A stretch of 64,000 nt of DNA, from NCBI GenBank assembly GCA_016169945.1, contig JADLSH010000091.1:1736001-1800000 (forward strand), written 5' to 3'. This document shows positions 35,714-48,559 of the stretch, piece after piece (the stretch's first letter is position 1; each line of letters begins with the position of its first letter). A model generated the notes under the pieces. The model saw nothing but the letters and a program-made list of their open reading frames with translations. It made no database searches and was not told the origin of the DNA. The DNA comes from Trachythela sp. YZ-2020 (Eukaryota; Cnidaria; Anthozoa; Malacalcyonacea; Clavulariidae). A program made the translations under genes and the position numbers.

Positions 35714-37205
35714 CGCCGAATCTTTGCTACACTCTACCCACACTGGCACCGCACGTTCGAGACATATATCTTTCAATTTTAGAAGGATACATTTAAGCAT
35801 AATTACCAAATGATATTTAAAAGACAAATATTAAATAAAAAGCTTGTGAAATGGCGTAGCTACCGTAACACACAATAGGAATTTAATCGTAATCGAGAAC
35901 GCCCGGTGTGTGAGCTGACTGCATGTAAATTTAGGGCTATGAACGATGCGCATTTAAGTATTGCACAGTACAATGAGTATAATACCAGAAAAATAATCAG
36001 CGTGTATGAGAATTGGCCATTACAGTTGGGAAATGCCTCTATGGGATGTACTATATTGATGGTGCCGAACCATAGCGTGACTGCTTAATGATGTAAACTA
36101 AACAACATTTAACGCACCTTTCCTGTAGCCACTTGCTTGGTACGCCATAGCGAGGATTACCAAGACTCCAAAGAACACCTTCCCGCTCCTTGTGCCCATC
36201 TTGAAGCACCAACAATGAATTCAAAATATTATCTTTAACCCAAGTCGTTGGACGCAATCAGCGTTCTCACACACTGCGTATAGGACGACAACTGGTTTTA
36301 TGCCAAATGTCGTCTCCGAGACTCCGAGTTATAAGCCCTGAAAACTACAGAAACGTGATATTTTAATAGGTTTCTTATTGGATTATTAGCAATGCTGACA
36401 TGTAACATAATCATGCCCAAAAATCTGCGGATTCTAATAATTAGGGTGGTTATGTAAGTATACTTACACAGTGTATGATGGATAAGCTAATACGAAAGTA
36501 ATTGTTTTTGTTTACCTCAGGTTTCCCAAATGTGGTCTTGGGTATATTTTATATCTTGGTGTTGACATAACTGCCTTATCTGATGTCTCCGCGCTGCTGA
36601 CGGTGAGAGAAATATCCTGGATAACTCGATTCAGTGGTTTTCTCTTGACGCATATCGTGTATTGCGCGTGTAGTACACTTTAAGATTTAGAGTGGCTAAT
36701 TTATTCCTGAGTGCTATATTTTATCCAAGGTTAAAGTTGTCCTGAGTATTTTGCATTTGTGTATTGGTTGCGTGTCAATAGTCCCGTGTGATTTAGCGAC
36801 ATTGATATTTTAAGAATTTTGTATGAAGTAAGACCGTAGCTACGTAGGCATACATGCGTCCATATTTCTTAGACACAAAATAAAGTGAACTATGACATCT
36901 CACATTGCTGCATAATATGAAGAAAATTACATCACAGTCGAATAATAATTGGCAATGTGACCAAGAAATTCTCTTGGAATTATGAAAAAATAGGATTTAT
37001 CATATTAAGAGTTTCATTAGTTCTATTCAGCAAAAAAACATTTCACTGGCTCATTGTCAGGGTGTGAAAATTCTAATAGGGTACTACAGTATGTCATTAT
37101 AGTAATTCTATATAGGAATTCGATAAAATCCGAATGGGATCATTGATACAGTATTTTCGCCCTTTGCCAGCAGCCATTGAAACTCAGGTCGGCATTCGGC
37201 AATGC

Positions 37206-37704
37206 AAAACGATATTATAGATTTAGGTCGGCAAAACATTGCCGACCTCCTTTGAAAATCCTCTCGGCATTTTTTACCAATGCACTTTTTACATACTCAT
37301 TATAATTACAACATACAAACCTAGCGAACACGTGAACAAAACATGTGCGTATTTTTCCACAAACGTTGTTCATTCCATTTCCTTGCATGTGTAAACATTG
37401 CAGTTTCATTGTTCAAATGTGACACTTGAAATTTTGAAAATTGAAGGAGACAAAACGTGCTAACATCGTCAAGCTTCAATGTTTAATTATCCTAATAAAG
37501 TACCGTCTGTCACAACATGGACTGTTCGATCGGAGTTCGATTGTTTAATTGATTATTCCTATGTTTTGTTAGCTGTTTTGTTCGTCATTGATTGCTGTTC
37601 ATAAATTAATACGTACTTGAAGCAGCAATAAAATCAAATTTTGTCTTGGAAATTGTCTATTTGTTTCGGAAATTTTGCCGACCTAGATTGAGAATTATCG
37701 TTTT
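37206..37704. mobile_element. TIR element with AGGTCGGCAAAA ends
   Basis: Left AAAACGATATTATAGATTTA followed by GGTCGGCAAAA, and right TTTTGCCGACCTAGATTGAG followed by AATTATCGTTTT, are inverted with mismatches. The GGTCGGCA motif recurs inside. No ORF of interest. Confidence 0.5.
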
Positions 37705-38296
37705 TAGGTCTGGCTAGTTTCAAGGGCTGGCTAGCTATCCTGAATTGAAATCATGCATCGTAGGGTTTAGTCTGGGTTGTGCCCCCCCCCTCCCCTTCCA
37801 CCACATTTCCCTGAAGTGTCGATCGTTGTATCTTAATAGTACAGAAGCTGAATGTTACACGAATGACTCTACTTAGGTTGGTTAGTTGGTAACTAAGAAT
37901 ATGAATGTTCTCCCTAAATCTTTTTATTCATCTCAATTTTCATTTCTACATTGATCAATAAACTAATTTTACCTAAGACAAGAACGTTCTAGAAAAACAA
38001 TCCATTTGCTTGATAGTGAAAAATGGAATCTATAATCGGTAAAGAGGATATCAGAGATATAAAAACTTCGCTTAGCACGAAAACCAGGCTTCCGGCTTGA
38101 TTTTTTGTTTATACAATCAAGTTAAAACGAAATAATGACCCTGACCCATGCCTACAGCCATGAACCGCTTTGAATCTGGAATGTGTGAGAATTGAAGAAC
38201 TAACTTGACAAGCTTAGAACAAACTCCTCCCTACTTTTAAAAATAGCTGTAGGTCATACGTCATGCATGTATGCGTGTAACACGTTTCTGGAACTA

Positions 38297-38981
38297 TAGA
38301 CGGCCGGCCAACTCTTAAAAATGTGCCCAGAAAAAGTGTTTGATGGCATTGTTTGTTACAAGCTGCCAACAGGCATTTTCTTAAAGCTCAGGCATTGACG
38401 AACAAGACTATATATGTTGCCATCTCTGATTTTGAATTTACAGCCAAAAATTTTCCTATTGAATTAGTATAACAGCAAAAAATTCAAAATTTCATATTGA
38501 CGTTTTACAAAAATAAACTATATCACTAGAAAGTTCACAAAAAAGTATATATAAGACATTTAAACGAGTTGTACGTTTTTCATACCGTATTTTGAGCTGT
38601 TGACGCTCAAAAATTCAGAAAATGCACTAATTAATGCTATTCAGTTACTATTTGCCAACTTTAACCTTCTTTAACTCAAAACGGGCTTGAAAAATCGCAT
38701 TAGCCATTTAATTGTCTTATGTATACTTTTTGGTGAACGTTCTATTGGTATAGTTTATTTTTGTTAAAAGTGAACTTGAAATTCTGCATTTTTTGCTATT
38801 ATAGTAATTCAATAGGCAAAACTCTAAAATTCTCAAATTTTTGGCGGTAAATTCAAAATCAGAGGTGCCAACATATATAGTCTTGTTCGCCAATGCATAA
38901 GCTTTAAGAAAATGCCTGTTGGCAACTTGTAACAAAAGATGCCATCGGAGTCTAACTTTTATAACTTTGGCCGGCCGTCTA
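38297..38981. mobile_element. 685-bp palindromic element, TAGACGGCCGGCC ends
   Basis: Ends TAGACGGCCGGCC / GGCCGGCCGTCTA are perfect inverses. Pairing continues inward through GCCAACAGGCATTTTCTTAA, GACTATATATGTTG and ATTTTGAATTTAC on one side and their inverses on the other. CTA flanks both ends, suggesting a 3-bp duplication. No transposase. Confidence 0.65.
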
Positions 38982-39431
38982 CTACCAATGAACGTCATCT
39001 ATAAATGAAGTAATTATTGAAAAGAGAGAATAGCGGATCATATTAGCATGGGTTTTAGTCCCTAATCACGTTTTAACTTTACAATATAGTTCTTAGTAAA
39101 ATCTTACTTGTGATAATACAAAGGTTTTTCTGTGGTGTTGGTGGCATATTTGTGTAATAAATTTTGTTTATCTTGAACGCTACAACAAGGGAAATAATAG
39201 GGAATTAAGATATATTCCAGATAGTTCAATTGTTTATTAGACGAAGAGAATTACCGTGTGGATGTTGATATTTTCGTACCCTGATAATACAGCCGCTATA
39301 CACCGCTCATTCGTAATCGATAATGAAAACGCGAAAGTGCCGAGGTACTGTCGCGTTTCCTGATTACGAAATGATCGACGAATATCGGCTGTATTCCGCA
39401 GGTACTCAAGTATCTTGCCTGCGGACTGCTA

Positions 39432-40985
39432 CAGACAGAAAAATATGATATGATATTTTATTACGTTTCCCCAAAGAGGATTTTCAAAGATAATTACATT
39501 ACATGAATTAATATTATATTTATATGTATGATAACTATGACTGTTAAAAATAACTAATTGATCAACTAATATTACAAATATCAAATAATTAATGTGTTGT
39601 TCAAAAACTGTTTCAGTAACTTTTGTCTCAAACAACGTTTGAAGGAATGAACTGACTGATTAATAAGTTTCAAAGCAGTGTCTAAAGAGTTCCACATGCT
39701 GACAATCTTGTAATAAAAAGTTCGTTGCCCAAGTGGCCGTTTTGAATAGCGGAATATTAAGTTTTTGAGCGTTCCTGGTAGTGCGGTTGGATACATCCTG
39801 ACGTTTAATAAATTGGGAGGAAATATATGTGGGGACAAGGGACAGCATACACTTGAAAGCCATAGTTGCGCTACGGTAGTACAGTTGAGCGGTTACAGGC
39901 AGCCAGTTTAAGCTTTTAAGATTGGTGTAACATGGTCGTACTCAGTTCGAGCTCCACTAACGATACGAGAAGCAAAGTTTTGAACTGATTGTAGTTTATT
40001 AAGATTCTTACTTGCTGTGTTGTCCCAGACATTCGAACAGTAGAATAACGTGCTAAATACTAGTGCGTTTACTGATTACTGTAGTGAGTGATTGCTTACT
40101 CAATACGTGTTCAACACGATTTATTTGACCAAGGCGAGACATGCAAGAAGAGACTGTCTTTGTTATATGTTCATCATAAGAGAGGAGGGTGTCAAGAATA
40201 ACTCCAAGGTCTTTAGCCGATTTTGTAGGGACGATCTTCTTTCCAAGTAGCGATAAACTGAAGTCTTGTAGCTCAGCTAACCTTTGTCTACTTCCAAAGA
40301 CCATGAGTTTCGTTTTGTCGGCTGGGTTCAAGAGAAGAAAGTTATTAAAGCACCAATTTCGTATCTTTAAGAGGTCCTCATTCATGTCTTCGATGGCACT
40401 GTCCTTATTTTCAAGGTTGAAAAAGACTTGGAGTTTTGTGTCGTCTACATAACACTGCCCGCTTTTCTGTGGGACAGAAGGAAGGTCGTTGACATATATA
40501 CTGAAAAGGAGCGGGCCTAGGATGCTGCCTTGGAGTACGCCACTAACCACGGGGAGGGGTTCAGATATATATGAGTGAATCTTCACTGCTTGTTTCCTGT
40601 CAGAGAGGTAACTACCGAACCATTCAAGAGTAGAGGCAGAAGCTCCAACGTCTTGCAACTTAGATATTAGAATTTCGTGATCAATGCTGTCGAACGCCTT
40701 GCTCATATCTAGAAAGACCGCTGCAGCTTCTGTTTATCAATGGCATTGAGAATTGCGTCCGTAGTTTGAATTACAGATGTTTCAGTCGAGTGCCATTTCT
40801 TTTTTCCACTTTGGTATTTTGATAATCTTTTCGTTTGTAGTAAATAAGATGTGAACTGGTCATGAGCTACTCTTTCGCAGACTTTCGATAACACGGGCAA
40901 TAGTGAAATCGGTCTGTTGTTGTAAATATCAATTAGATCTATCCGCCTCTATCTTTGGGATCAGTGGGAAAACAACTAACGCTAG
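39432..40985 (-). mobile_element. Non-LTR retrotransposon remnant (RT to 3' end)
   Basis: On the minus strand the RT region begins near 40985. It reads RPIS at about 40910 and PVLSKVCERVAHDQF, then in another frame SKAFDSIDHEI (motif A), GVLQGSILGPL (motif B, with Leu for the usual Pro), CYVDDTKL (motif C) and KDLGVILD. A further frame change at about 40060 leads to FSTLFYCSNVWD and a C-terminal region to about 39660. The end is a TATCATATCATAT tail. Endonuclease and ORF1 are absent. Jockey-superfamily (CR1/L2-like). Confidence 0.82.
40053..40706 (-). pseudogene. Reverse transcriptase palm/thumb fragment
   Basis: Longest intact frame of the element 39432-40985, about 217 codons. It contains the motif A Asp in KAFDSID, motif B QGSILGPL and the YVDD catalytic pair, with a following KLMVFGS and KDLGVILDTLLSYDEH block. 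The upstream fingers (40900-40709) lie in a different frame, so there is at least one frameshift. Confidence 0.82.
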
Positions 40986-41085
40986 GAATTAGAACTGAGA
41001 GTATTCCAATTTTCGGTCCGCTATTTAGTATTTACATTCACTGTATACTGTTTCACATAGTGTACGAGCCTATTTGGTTAGGCGA

Positions 41086-41285
41086 TAGACTTGGATCAAG
41101 TCCGTCTCTCTAGAGTCCGAGGGATCGAGCGCGCCGAGAAGCGGCGCGCGAGATGCAATAGAGTCCGAGGGATCGAGCGTGCCGAGAAGCGGCGCGCGAG
41201 ATCGATCCCTCGGACTCTAGATTGCATTTCGATTCCTCGAGCCCGATCCCTCGGACTCTAGAGAGACGGACTTGACCCAAGTCTA
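41086..41285. repeat. 200-bp GC-rich palindrome with internal duplication
   Basis: Outer arms AGACTTGGATCAAGTCCGTC and GACGGACTTGACCCAAGTCT, then TCTCTAGAGTCCGAGGGATC and its inverse. The left half carries a direct duplication of about 45 bp containing GAGAAGCGGCGCGCGAGAT. Composition is far more GC-rich than its surroundings. Confidence 0.7.
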
Positions 41286-41879
41286 GTTAGGCCACAGTCG
41301 AAGGCGCTATCAGCTTTAACCATACCGGATAGGGCGGTCGCTATAATGAATTTATCGCTGGCTATTTTTAATCATTTGCTTAAAAGTCTTTGATAATTTA
41401 TCAATTGAGTCGATTTGAAAAAAGCACAGAAGAGAATTAACTCGACTCGCATAGGGATAAACCTAAGTTACTGCGTAAGCCAGCTCAAACTGACCAACAT
41501 GGCGCGAGGAACTTAATGAGCTTAACCCGACGGTATTTTAAGCTGGGGGCTTACCGGCGCCTTTTGCGCCACCTTTGTCAGATGAAATTCTATAAAGATT
41601 GAGTGGATAAATTGCTATTAAGAATTATAGTCTATATATTATAGAGATAATCCTCCGAAAATGTTTTTCAGTCTAGATATGTTAGTACCTTACAGCAGGA
41701 AATTGTTTTGTGGTTTTTTTTTCTAACGTCGGAAAGATAAAGGTTTTTCTATCAGATTTGTGGTCAATCATTCTGACAGATTTGGCAACATTAACGTGAT
41801 GAGCCATTTGATTGAACTACTTCGATTAAGTTTTGACGTCATAATTTTTTCTGAATGGATGAAATTTTCAAGGATGCGG

Positions 41880-42055
41880 AGCAGTGGCGTAGGAACCGGG
41901 GGGCACAGGGGGCACGTGCCCCCCCCCCAAGTTTTCTTTAAAGTGCCCTTTTCTCCAGCTAAAACAATGGAAAAAGTGCCCTTTTCTAATAGAAGAGGTA
42001 TCCTTAAGACAAAGTGCCCCCCCAACTTGAAGTTGCTTCCTACGCCTATGATGCG
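41880..42055. mobile_element. Short inverted element, GGCGTAGGAA ends
   Basis: GTGGCGTAGGAACC at the left and GCTTCCTACGCCTATG at the right are inverted. GGGGGGCAC/GTGCCCCCCC runs lie inside both ends, and the interior has GTGCCCTTTTCT twice. A single-ended relative, GGGGCGTAGGAAG, is at 56041. Confidence 0.55.
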
Positions 42056-42209
42056 GAGTGGGTTTCCGAAAATTAAGGAGCCAGAGCAAAGTCAAGTCAA
42101 AACTCCAACAGGCTATAAAGAGGCACAAACCTCCCAAGTATATACTCTTGTCGTGAAAGATTGTAACGTTACTTTGCTTAACTGCATATCATGCATAGCA
42201 TAGCCTTAA

Positions 42210-42897
42210 GGTGGCTCGATATAGTAATCACAAACACCTTATTCAAGAATCGCGAAAACAAAACTTCATACTCTATGAACAAATCCGTGTGACCATTTGT
42301 GCGCGTGGGAATATTAACGAAAGAACTTACAAAATGATCTGACGTGAGCAGTTGCTCGCGCCATCTCGCGTCATTGTGCGTGTTATATACCGTTTCATGT
42401 CAATTGCTGACGTCATTAAAATATTCCATTTTTGAAAAACAATGCGCTATATCTCATTATTTTGTCTGGTGACCTATGTTCAAATTTTGCATGCTGTATT
42501 ACACCGCACAAATCTTTCATTGTACCAAAAATAAAAAAATTCTGTAATGCCAAAAAAAATTTTATCGAAGAAAACGACATTTCTTCCTTTTTCAAAAAAA
42601 TGGCATTACAGAATTTTTTTATACTTTGCTTATTGTTAGTCTGTCTTGCAAGTAAAATAATGCACGAAAAAAAATTGGGGTCACCATGCTTCTTTTCCAA
42701 CTACACGAGGCGATAGGCTATTTTAGAGTGAATTTCGTACGCGTATGTTGGCATAGCAACGAACTGTGTGTTACTAAAACTAACAAAATTTGAAAGTAGA
42801 AAGATCAAAATATATGAAAACCCCGATACCTGGTGAATAAAACCTAAAAATACGGAGTGTTGGACACCTGAATTTTTGAAAACTGTATCGATCCACC
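42210..42897. mobile_element. TTAA-flanked TIR element, 688 bp
   Basis: Ends GGTGGCTCGATATAG / CTGTATCGATCCACC are inverted, flanked by TTAA (42206-42209 and 42898-42901). They match the ends of 7838-8657 at most positions. An inner hairpin pairs ATTCTGTAATGCCA (about 42539) with TGGCATTACAGAAT (about 42600). Non-autonomous. Confidence 0.72.
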
Positions 42898-42901
42898 TTA
42901 A

Positions 42902-44338
42902 GTGTACATGAACTTGTGTTGACTTACAGTTGAATAATTAAGGCAACATTCAATTTAACATTCGTGTAACACTCGTCAGAGATCATATTGGTGTCATGTG
43001 CATTGAAAAGTTCTCTGCCACCACTAAAAATTTCAACTGTACGCCTATGCTCATATTTGTAGCATAGTTAGCTAGTACCACTATTTGGTTAATATTAGTC
43101 GATAACTGATGAACAGTTATCTTCTCCGCCCGCTTGTCGGGTGTCCTGTCTCGCGGGTAGACCATTTGCCATGCAGGTTATAATATTACGATTGGAGAAT
43201 GCGTATCCGGGTGATAAATTTCGGGCTATTTTTCAAATGTTACAGCACAAGGAGTGAAAACTGTTTTGTTTTATTTCCTCACTTCTCGTTCGAGGCCAAC
43301 ATAACAGTAATAAACAACGTCAATAATACCTGCTTTTCGTACGTTTCCAATTCAAATAAGTTTAAGGACCGGACCTCTTTTAACATATATGCATGAGGAT
43401 GGACAGAGAAAAGCATCCAAGGTCTCATGTTCCCCCGCCCTAGTAAAATATACCCACCCCCCTTCCAGAGTGTAGGTTTCCTTTGTCTATAAAATACAAG
43501 TAAAAGAATAACTTGGTCGATTATATTCGCACAACTAAATCTGGCTTCCTCTTATGCTGAAACAGTGAAAGTCCAGTTTGTAGAGATGGTATGTAGAAGT
43601 CCCATGTAAAGGTCATGAAAAATTTTCTGGGGGAAGATCCCATACCCGACGATTTCTAAAAGGGGCCCCTTGCATGAACTTATCACTCGTGCTTTAAAAG
43701 ATTCAGCACCAATCACCGTGTACATTTAAATGACCAAGCAGTGCAAATAATATCACCAGGTCATCATCAGTGCCAATATAATGTCCTATAATGACTAAAG
43801 ATATTTTGTTTTGGCAATAAGAATGATTATATATTGGCAATATTTTGTATTTCCAAAACCCTTCAAGTACTTCAACTAAAGTGTTTTGGGTCATTATATA
43901 TTTGTTGTTCGGTTTCAAAGTGTAAAAGTACTTGAAAGAACAATTCTACCTAATTCAATTTTGCATTCTTAAATTAATTAGATTATATGAGACTTAATAT
44001 ATATTTGTCACGCAATACTGTGCCAATTTGAAATAGTTTCAAATATCTAAAAATATCGAAAGTTCAAGCAGCGTAATTAAAGGTAATTATAGAATCACGA
44101 TTTCAGTGAAGTCTTCTGACCTTCCCTCTTCCTTTTCTCCCTTGGTCACAACCGTGAAACAAAAATCAAGTGTTGGGAGTATCATATTTAAAAATAGATA
44201 CGCAAAGCGTACATGTATCTGCTCGTGCGTATTTGCATAATTGTATAATTTAATAGCGTAATTGAATGATGTCATGAAAGCATGAGATCAATGTCACTCA
44301 ATGAGTGGATGAACGTTTATGTTGCTTTTTAGGGGATT
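42902..44338. other. No recognisable gene
   Basis: AT-rich, short frames only. Nothing supportable. Confidence 0.35.
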
Positions 44339-45266
44339 GAATTTTTGAATTGAATTGAATTTCCAACATACAACAGATAATTTACAGAAAGTGTTTTTAT
44401 TGTAAGTTACACTAAATACAGCTAATGTAATTAAAAATATATAGTATTATAGAGGAGTGCTATATGTGACGAGGAGGTTTGATAGGAAACCATTAGGCTT
44501 TTCAAAAAACCTCCTCCCATTTGTAATTTCTTGCATCTTCATATTAATGAATTAATTCAAAATAAATAACAAAGTTAAAGTTATAATATTTTGTAAAGGA
44601 AGAATGCGATACACTATTCACAATATCGTTGTCGAGATTATTATAAAGAAATGGACCTTGATACTTTATTGAAAATTGACATTAATTTGTTCTAGGAGTT
44701 GCAATGTGAAATTCATTTGCTCTCCTAGTATTATAATTATGTATTTGCCTATTTAACAAAAAAATATTTTCAAAATGTCCCGGCAAAAGATTTTTTCCAT
44801 ACGAAAACATGAATTGACATGTTTGTAGTTTACAGATATCATTAAATTCATTTTAGTAGCCGAAGATTTTTAAAGATCAAACTTGTACGAGAGTCGAATC
44901 TACTATTATTCATAATTCTGACAATACGTTTTTGAAGAACTACCAAACGAAATAGATTGGATGCATATGTAGGTCCAAACAATACTGCAATATTGTAAAT
45001 ATGGATATACCATTGAGTAATGTAAAATAAACAAGGATTGTTTTAGAAGAAAGAAACTAGATTTACGTATTATTCCCATTGATTTGGAAATCTTCGTTGA
45101 TACGTGACTAATGTGAGATTTCCAAGAAAGTTGGTCATCTAAAATAACACCTAAGAAACAATTTCTTTCACTTTATCAATTTCTCTACCATTTAGTAATA
45201 CTTTTATGTCTATTTCCAACAATTTTTGTTTAGATTTGAAGGTCCTAAGTTTTATTTTGTCCAGGT

Positions 45267-45998
45267 TTAAAGATAATTTATTCGTTCTAAGCCAAATCGA
45301 GAATTTTTCCAGAAGTCTTGGTTTATCATATTTACCAAATGAACCGGATCACTCTGACAAAAGAACAAACTTGTATCATCAGCAAATAAAATCAATTTTG
45401 CAAAGGTTGAAACATTGCAAATATCATTTATATATATCAAAAACATCAGAGGACCTAAGATAGATCCCTGTGGTACTCCACAGGTTATAGTCTTCAAGGT
45501 AGAACATGAATTACCAAACTGAACAAATTGTTTCCGGTTAGAAAAATAACTTTTTATCCAGCTCAGTGCTATGCCACGTACACCATAATTTTCCAATTTT
45601 TCAAAAATAATGTTATTGTCTACCGTGTCAAAGGCTTTAGACAAGTCTAAGAAAATTCCAACAACGATTTCCCTTTTATCAATTGTCTCAGATATTTTGT
45701 CATATAAATCAACAAGGGCTAATGCAGTTGAGTGGCCCTTTCTAAAACCATACTGATTTGCGCATAAAATTTTGTTTTTATTCAAATAGTGTAGTAATCG
45801 ATTGTAAAATACTTTCTCCAATATTTTTGAAAATACAGGTAAAATGGAAACAGGTCTATAATCTGTAACGAAGGATTTATCCTCAGCCTTATACAAAGGA
45901 ATAACTCGAGCTATTTTCATTTCATCCGGAACAAAGCCTTTCGATAAAGACAAATTTACCGCAATGCGTGTTAAAGGTTTTGAAATATATATAATCAA
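45267..45998 (-). pseudogene. Reverse transcriptase of the 44.3-48.6 kb element
   Basis: 243 codons with a complete palm: DYRPVSILPVFSKILEKV, QYGFRKGHST, LDLSKAFDTVD (motif A Asp), GVPQGSILGPL (motif B), LFADDTSL (motif C Asp pair). The frame ends within the thumb; further RT-like sequence (KLSLNLDKIK) follows downstream after a shift. Motifs are intact, but the frame is cut on both sides. Confidence 0.88.
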
Positions 45999-46244
45999 TA
46001 GTTAATTTGACGACAGACATTGAAATATTATCATAACCGGCAGCTTTTCCAGATGGAAAAGCTTTAGTTATACGCTTTATTTCGTTTTCTAACACCGGCT
46101 CAAGAAAAACAGCATTTAAAAATTCTCCACATAAAAATGACTTATTAACAGAAACTAACGATGTTGGAATTTTCCTAGCGAGGGTCCTAGACTACTAAAA
46201 TAATTACAAAATTGATTGGCAATCTCCAATGCATCCGACGTTTC

Positions 46245-46589
46245 TCATCCATCCAGATTGAAAATAGTGTTCATCTTAGGTTTCGTATTTTTCCTATTTA
46301 TAATACTGTTCAATATTTTCCACGTTAATTTCATATTTGATTTATTCTCACTAAGTTTCATATCAAAGTAGATACCGTTAACAATTCTGATTGAATGTGT
46401 TAATTTATTTTTATAAACCTTACATTTACTCTCGGCTATAGGATTTCGGTTTTGCAGAAAAGATTTGTAAAGCTTGTTTTTCCTCTTTATGGACTTCATA
46501 ATGCCTTTAGAAATCCAAGGCTTATAAATTTTGGATTTTCTTTTTATTGTTTTTATTGGAAAACAATTATTATAAATATTTGTATACAT
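46245..46589 (-). pseudogene. Linker between endonuclease and RT
   Basis: Lysine-rich segment with PWISKGIMKSIKRKNKLYKS, typical of the region between endonuclease and RT in this superfamily, ending FNLDG. Separated by stops from both neighbours. Confidence 0.7.
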
Positions 46590-46708
46590 TTTGTGAAATA
46601 TCGTTTACGTGTGTGCTGGATCACCTGAATCTTCTATCGAGGACCAATTTAGATTTGCTAAACATTCTTGAAAATTTGGAATATTTTTAAAGCTTTTAGC
46701 TCGAAAAT

Positions 46709-47427
46709 TTACGGTATCGTCTTTTGTTTGGTTATTATTATTTCAAACACTATGGAAAATATTGGAAGATGGTCCGATATGCCTGAAAAAACGAGTCCGT
46801 TCTTTATGTGACATTCAAAATGATTAGAAAGAATGTTGTCAATTAGTGTGGCGGTGCGCGCTGTGATTCTGGTTGGACGAGTGATACGTGGGTATAGCAT
46901 GTTAGAAAAAATGCTATCCACGACCTCGCCTGTTTTGTTGTGACATTGATAATTCATAAAATTGATGTTAAAGTCTCCCATTATATAGCAAAGTTTATCT
47001 CCCATTATATAGCAAAGTATAATGTCATTAAAATAATGAACAAAAGTATCAAGGTTTTGATCAGGCGGCCTATAAATAACTCCTACAATAATATTCTTCC
47101 CTTGAGGTTTAATCACTTCAATAAACAAAGTTTCTATTGAATTTGAATCTGAAAAATGCAAATCATTTCGGCTTTTGGTCTGCAACTATTTGATAAATAA
47201 ATTCCGACACCACCACCAGTTCTGTTTCTCCTGTGATGATGGATAAAATTGTAACCATCAATGCCAACCATATTATCTGCAGATTTTAGCCACGTTTCAG
47301 TAATACCAATTACGGAAAATTTTATATTTAGACCATCTAACCAGTCAGTAAGACCCGACTTGTTTTGAGAAATACTACGAATATTTAAATGCCAAGTCGA
47401 AAATCCCACATTATACCGAATATACAT
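46709..47427 (-). pseudogene. APE-type endonuclease, two overlapping frames
   Basis: The first frame (47427-47134) has HLNIRSIS, ITETWLK and GGGVGIYLSN. After a frameshift at about 47180 the second (47185-46709) has VGVIYRPPDQ, YIMGDFNINF, TRPTRIT and SGISDHLPIF with the catalytic His. A 30-bp tandem duplication at about 46975-47020 repeats LCYIMGD within the Asp loop, an additional lesion. Confidence 0.85.
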
Positions 47428-47861
47428 TCATTTCTAAACGAACATTTCATTAAACTGATCATCGATATAATATTCACAAGGCGTATTGTTCAAATCACCC
47501 AGTAAATTTCATCTGGATCCAAATTGCTATAAAAAGCAAGATGGTGTTTGGTATTTAGTAATAAGGGATTGAAAAATATTTGAAGTCCATTTTGAAGTTC
47601 ATAAAGAGTCAACTGATAAAAAGCTTTCATCATCTAAATCAGAAAAGGGTAACACATTTGTAGGTATAGAAGCCATATTTATGTTGATTATATGTATAAC
47701 TTACTTCAAAACACTTGAGCAATCGTATTTACTAACAATTAATTAAGTACTGATTAGCTTTGTCCAGTTCGTTTGTCTTTTATTATTAATTCAATAATTT
47801 GTCAAGGACGAAGTAGGCAATCTTCCCCTCCTGTTTTGCTTGTTTGAGCTTAGGCATTTGT

Positions 47862-48559
47862 TCACGTCGTTTCGCCATTGCATGTGGCTTCGGCGACATC
47901 TTCATTCAGGAAAAGACCAGTCGGCTTATGTATTCTAGCCAGTTTGAGGATGTGTTCCTTTTCTTTCCAATCATACAGACGGCATACAATCGGTCTAGGA
48001 GCATCCCTAGGCGATCCATCACGTTTAGTGGAATAACCGACGCGATGTGCTCTTTCGATGCGAGCCTCAATGGTCAGACCTAGCTTCTCTTTAAGAACAT
48101 ATTTGACCAATACTTCTGAATCATCCCACGTTTCGTTTCGTTTTTCAGGAATCCCTGCTATTCGAAGGTTATTTCGTCTACTTCGGTTTTTCAAGTCAGT
48201 CGTTTGAGTAGAATAATTATCGAGGGACATTTTGATATTTGTTATAGTTGCTTTATTTTGATATTGCTTATTGACTGAATCTCAATCTGTCATGCAGTTC
48301 TTGTCGAGGTCTTTCTGTTGGGAGGCAATGTCTTTCTGCGAATATTCTAAGCTGTGGCCTACTTTAACTCAGCTAATTCTTTTACCAACCCATCTACACT
48401 TGTTGTAGTTGCTTTAATCAAAGAGTCGATCATTGATTTAAAGGCGCCGTTTCTCAGTGCTGTGCCATTAATTGTTTAACAGTCGACAAGGATACATACT
48501 CGTCAGCACCATAATCTGAGGATGTATTTTGAGGTTTTGATTTTGATTTAGGAGGCATT
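47862..48559 (-). pseudogene. ORF1 protein (RNA-binding, L1 ORF1p-like fold)
   Basis: Frame 48230-47862 contains RRNNLRIAGIPEKRNETWDD, IERAHRVGY, PRPIVCRLYDWKEKE and KPTGLFLNEDVA, the RRM-plus-C-terminal-domain pattern of transposase-22/L1-ORF1p-type proteins. An upstream start (MPPKSKSKP, 48559) and a SMIDSLIKAT coiled-coil-like stretch lie in frames separated by stops. Confidence 0.75.

Noticed and set aside
41760..42203. 147-codon plus-strand frame with GTGGHRGHVPPP
   Set aside because: Created by the G/C runs of the short inverted element at 41880-42055, not a gene.
47844..48083. Plus-strand frames over the 44-48 kb element and other antisense frames
   Set aside because: Shadows of the minus-strand ORF1, endonuclease and RT frames, which carry the motifs.
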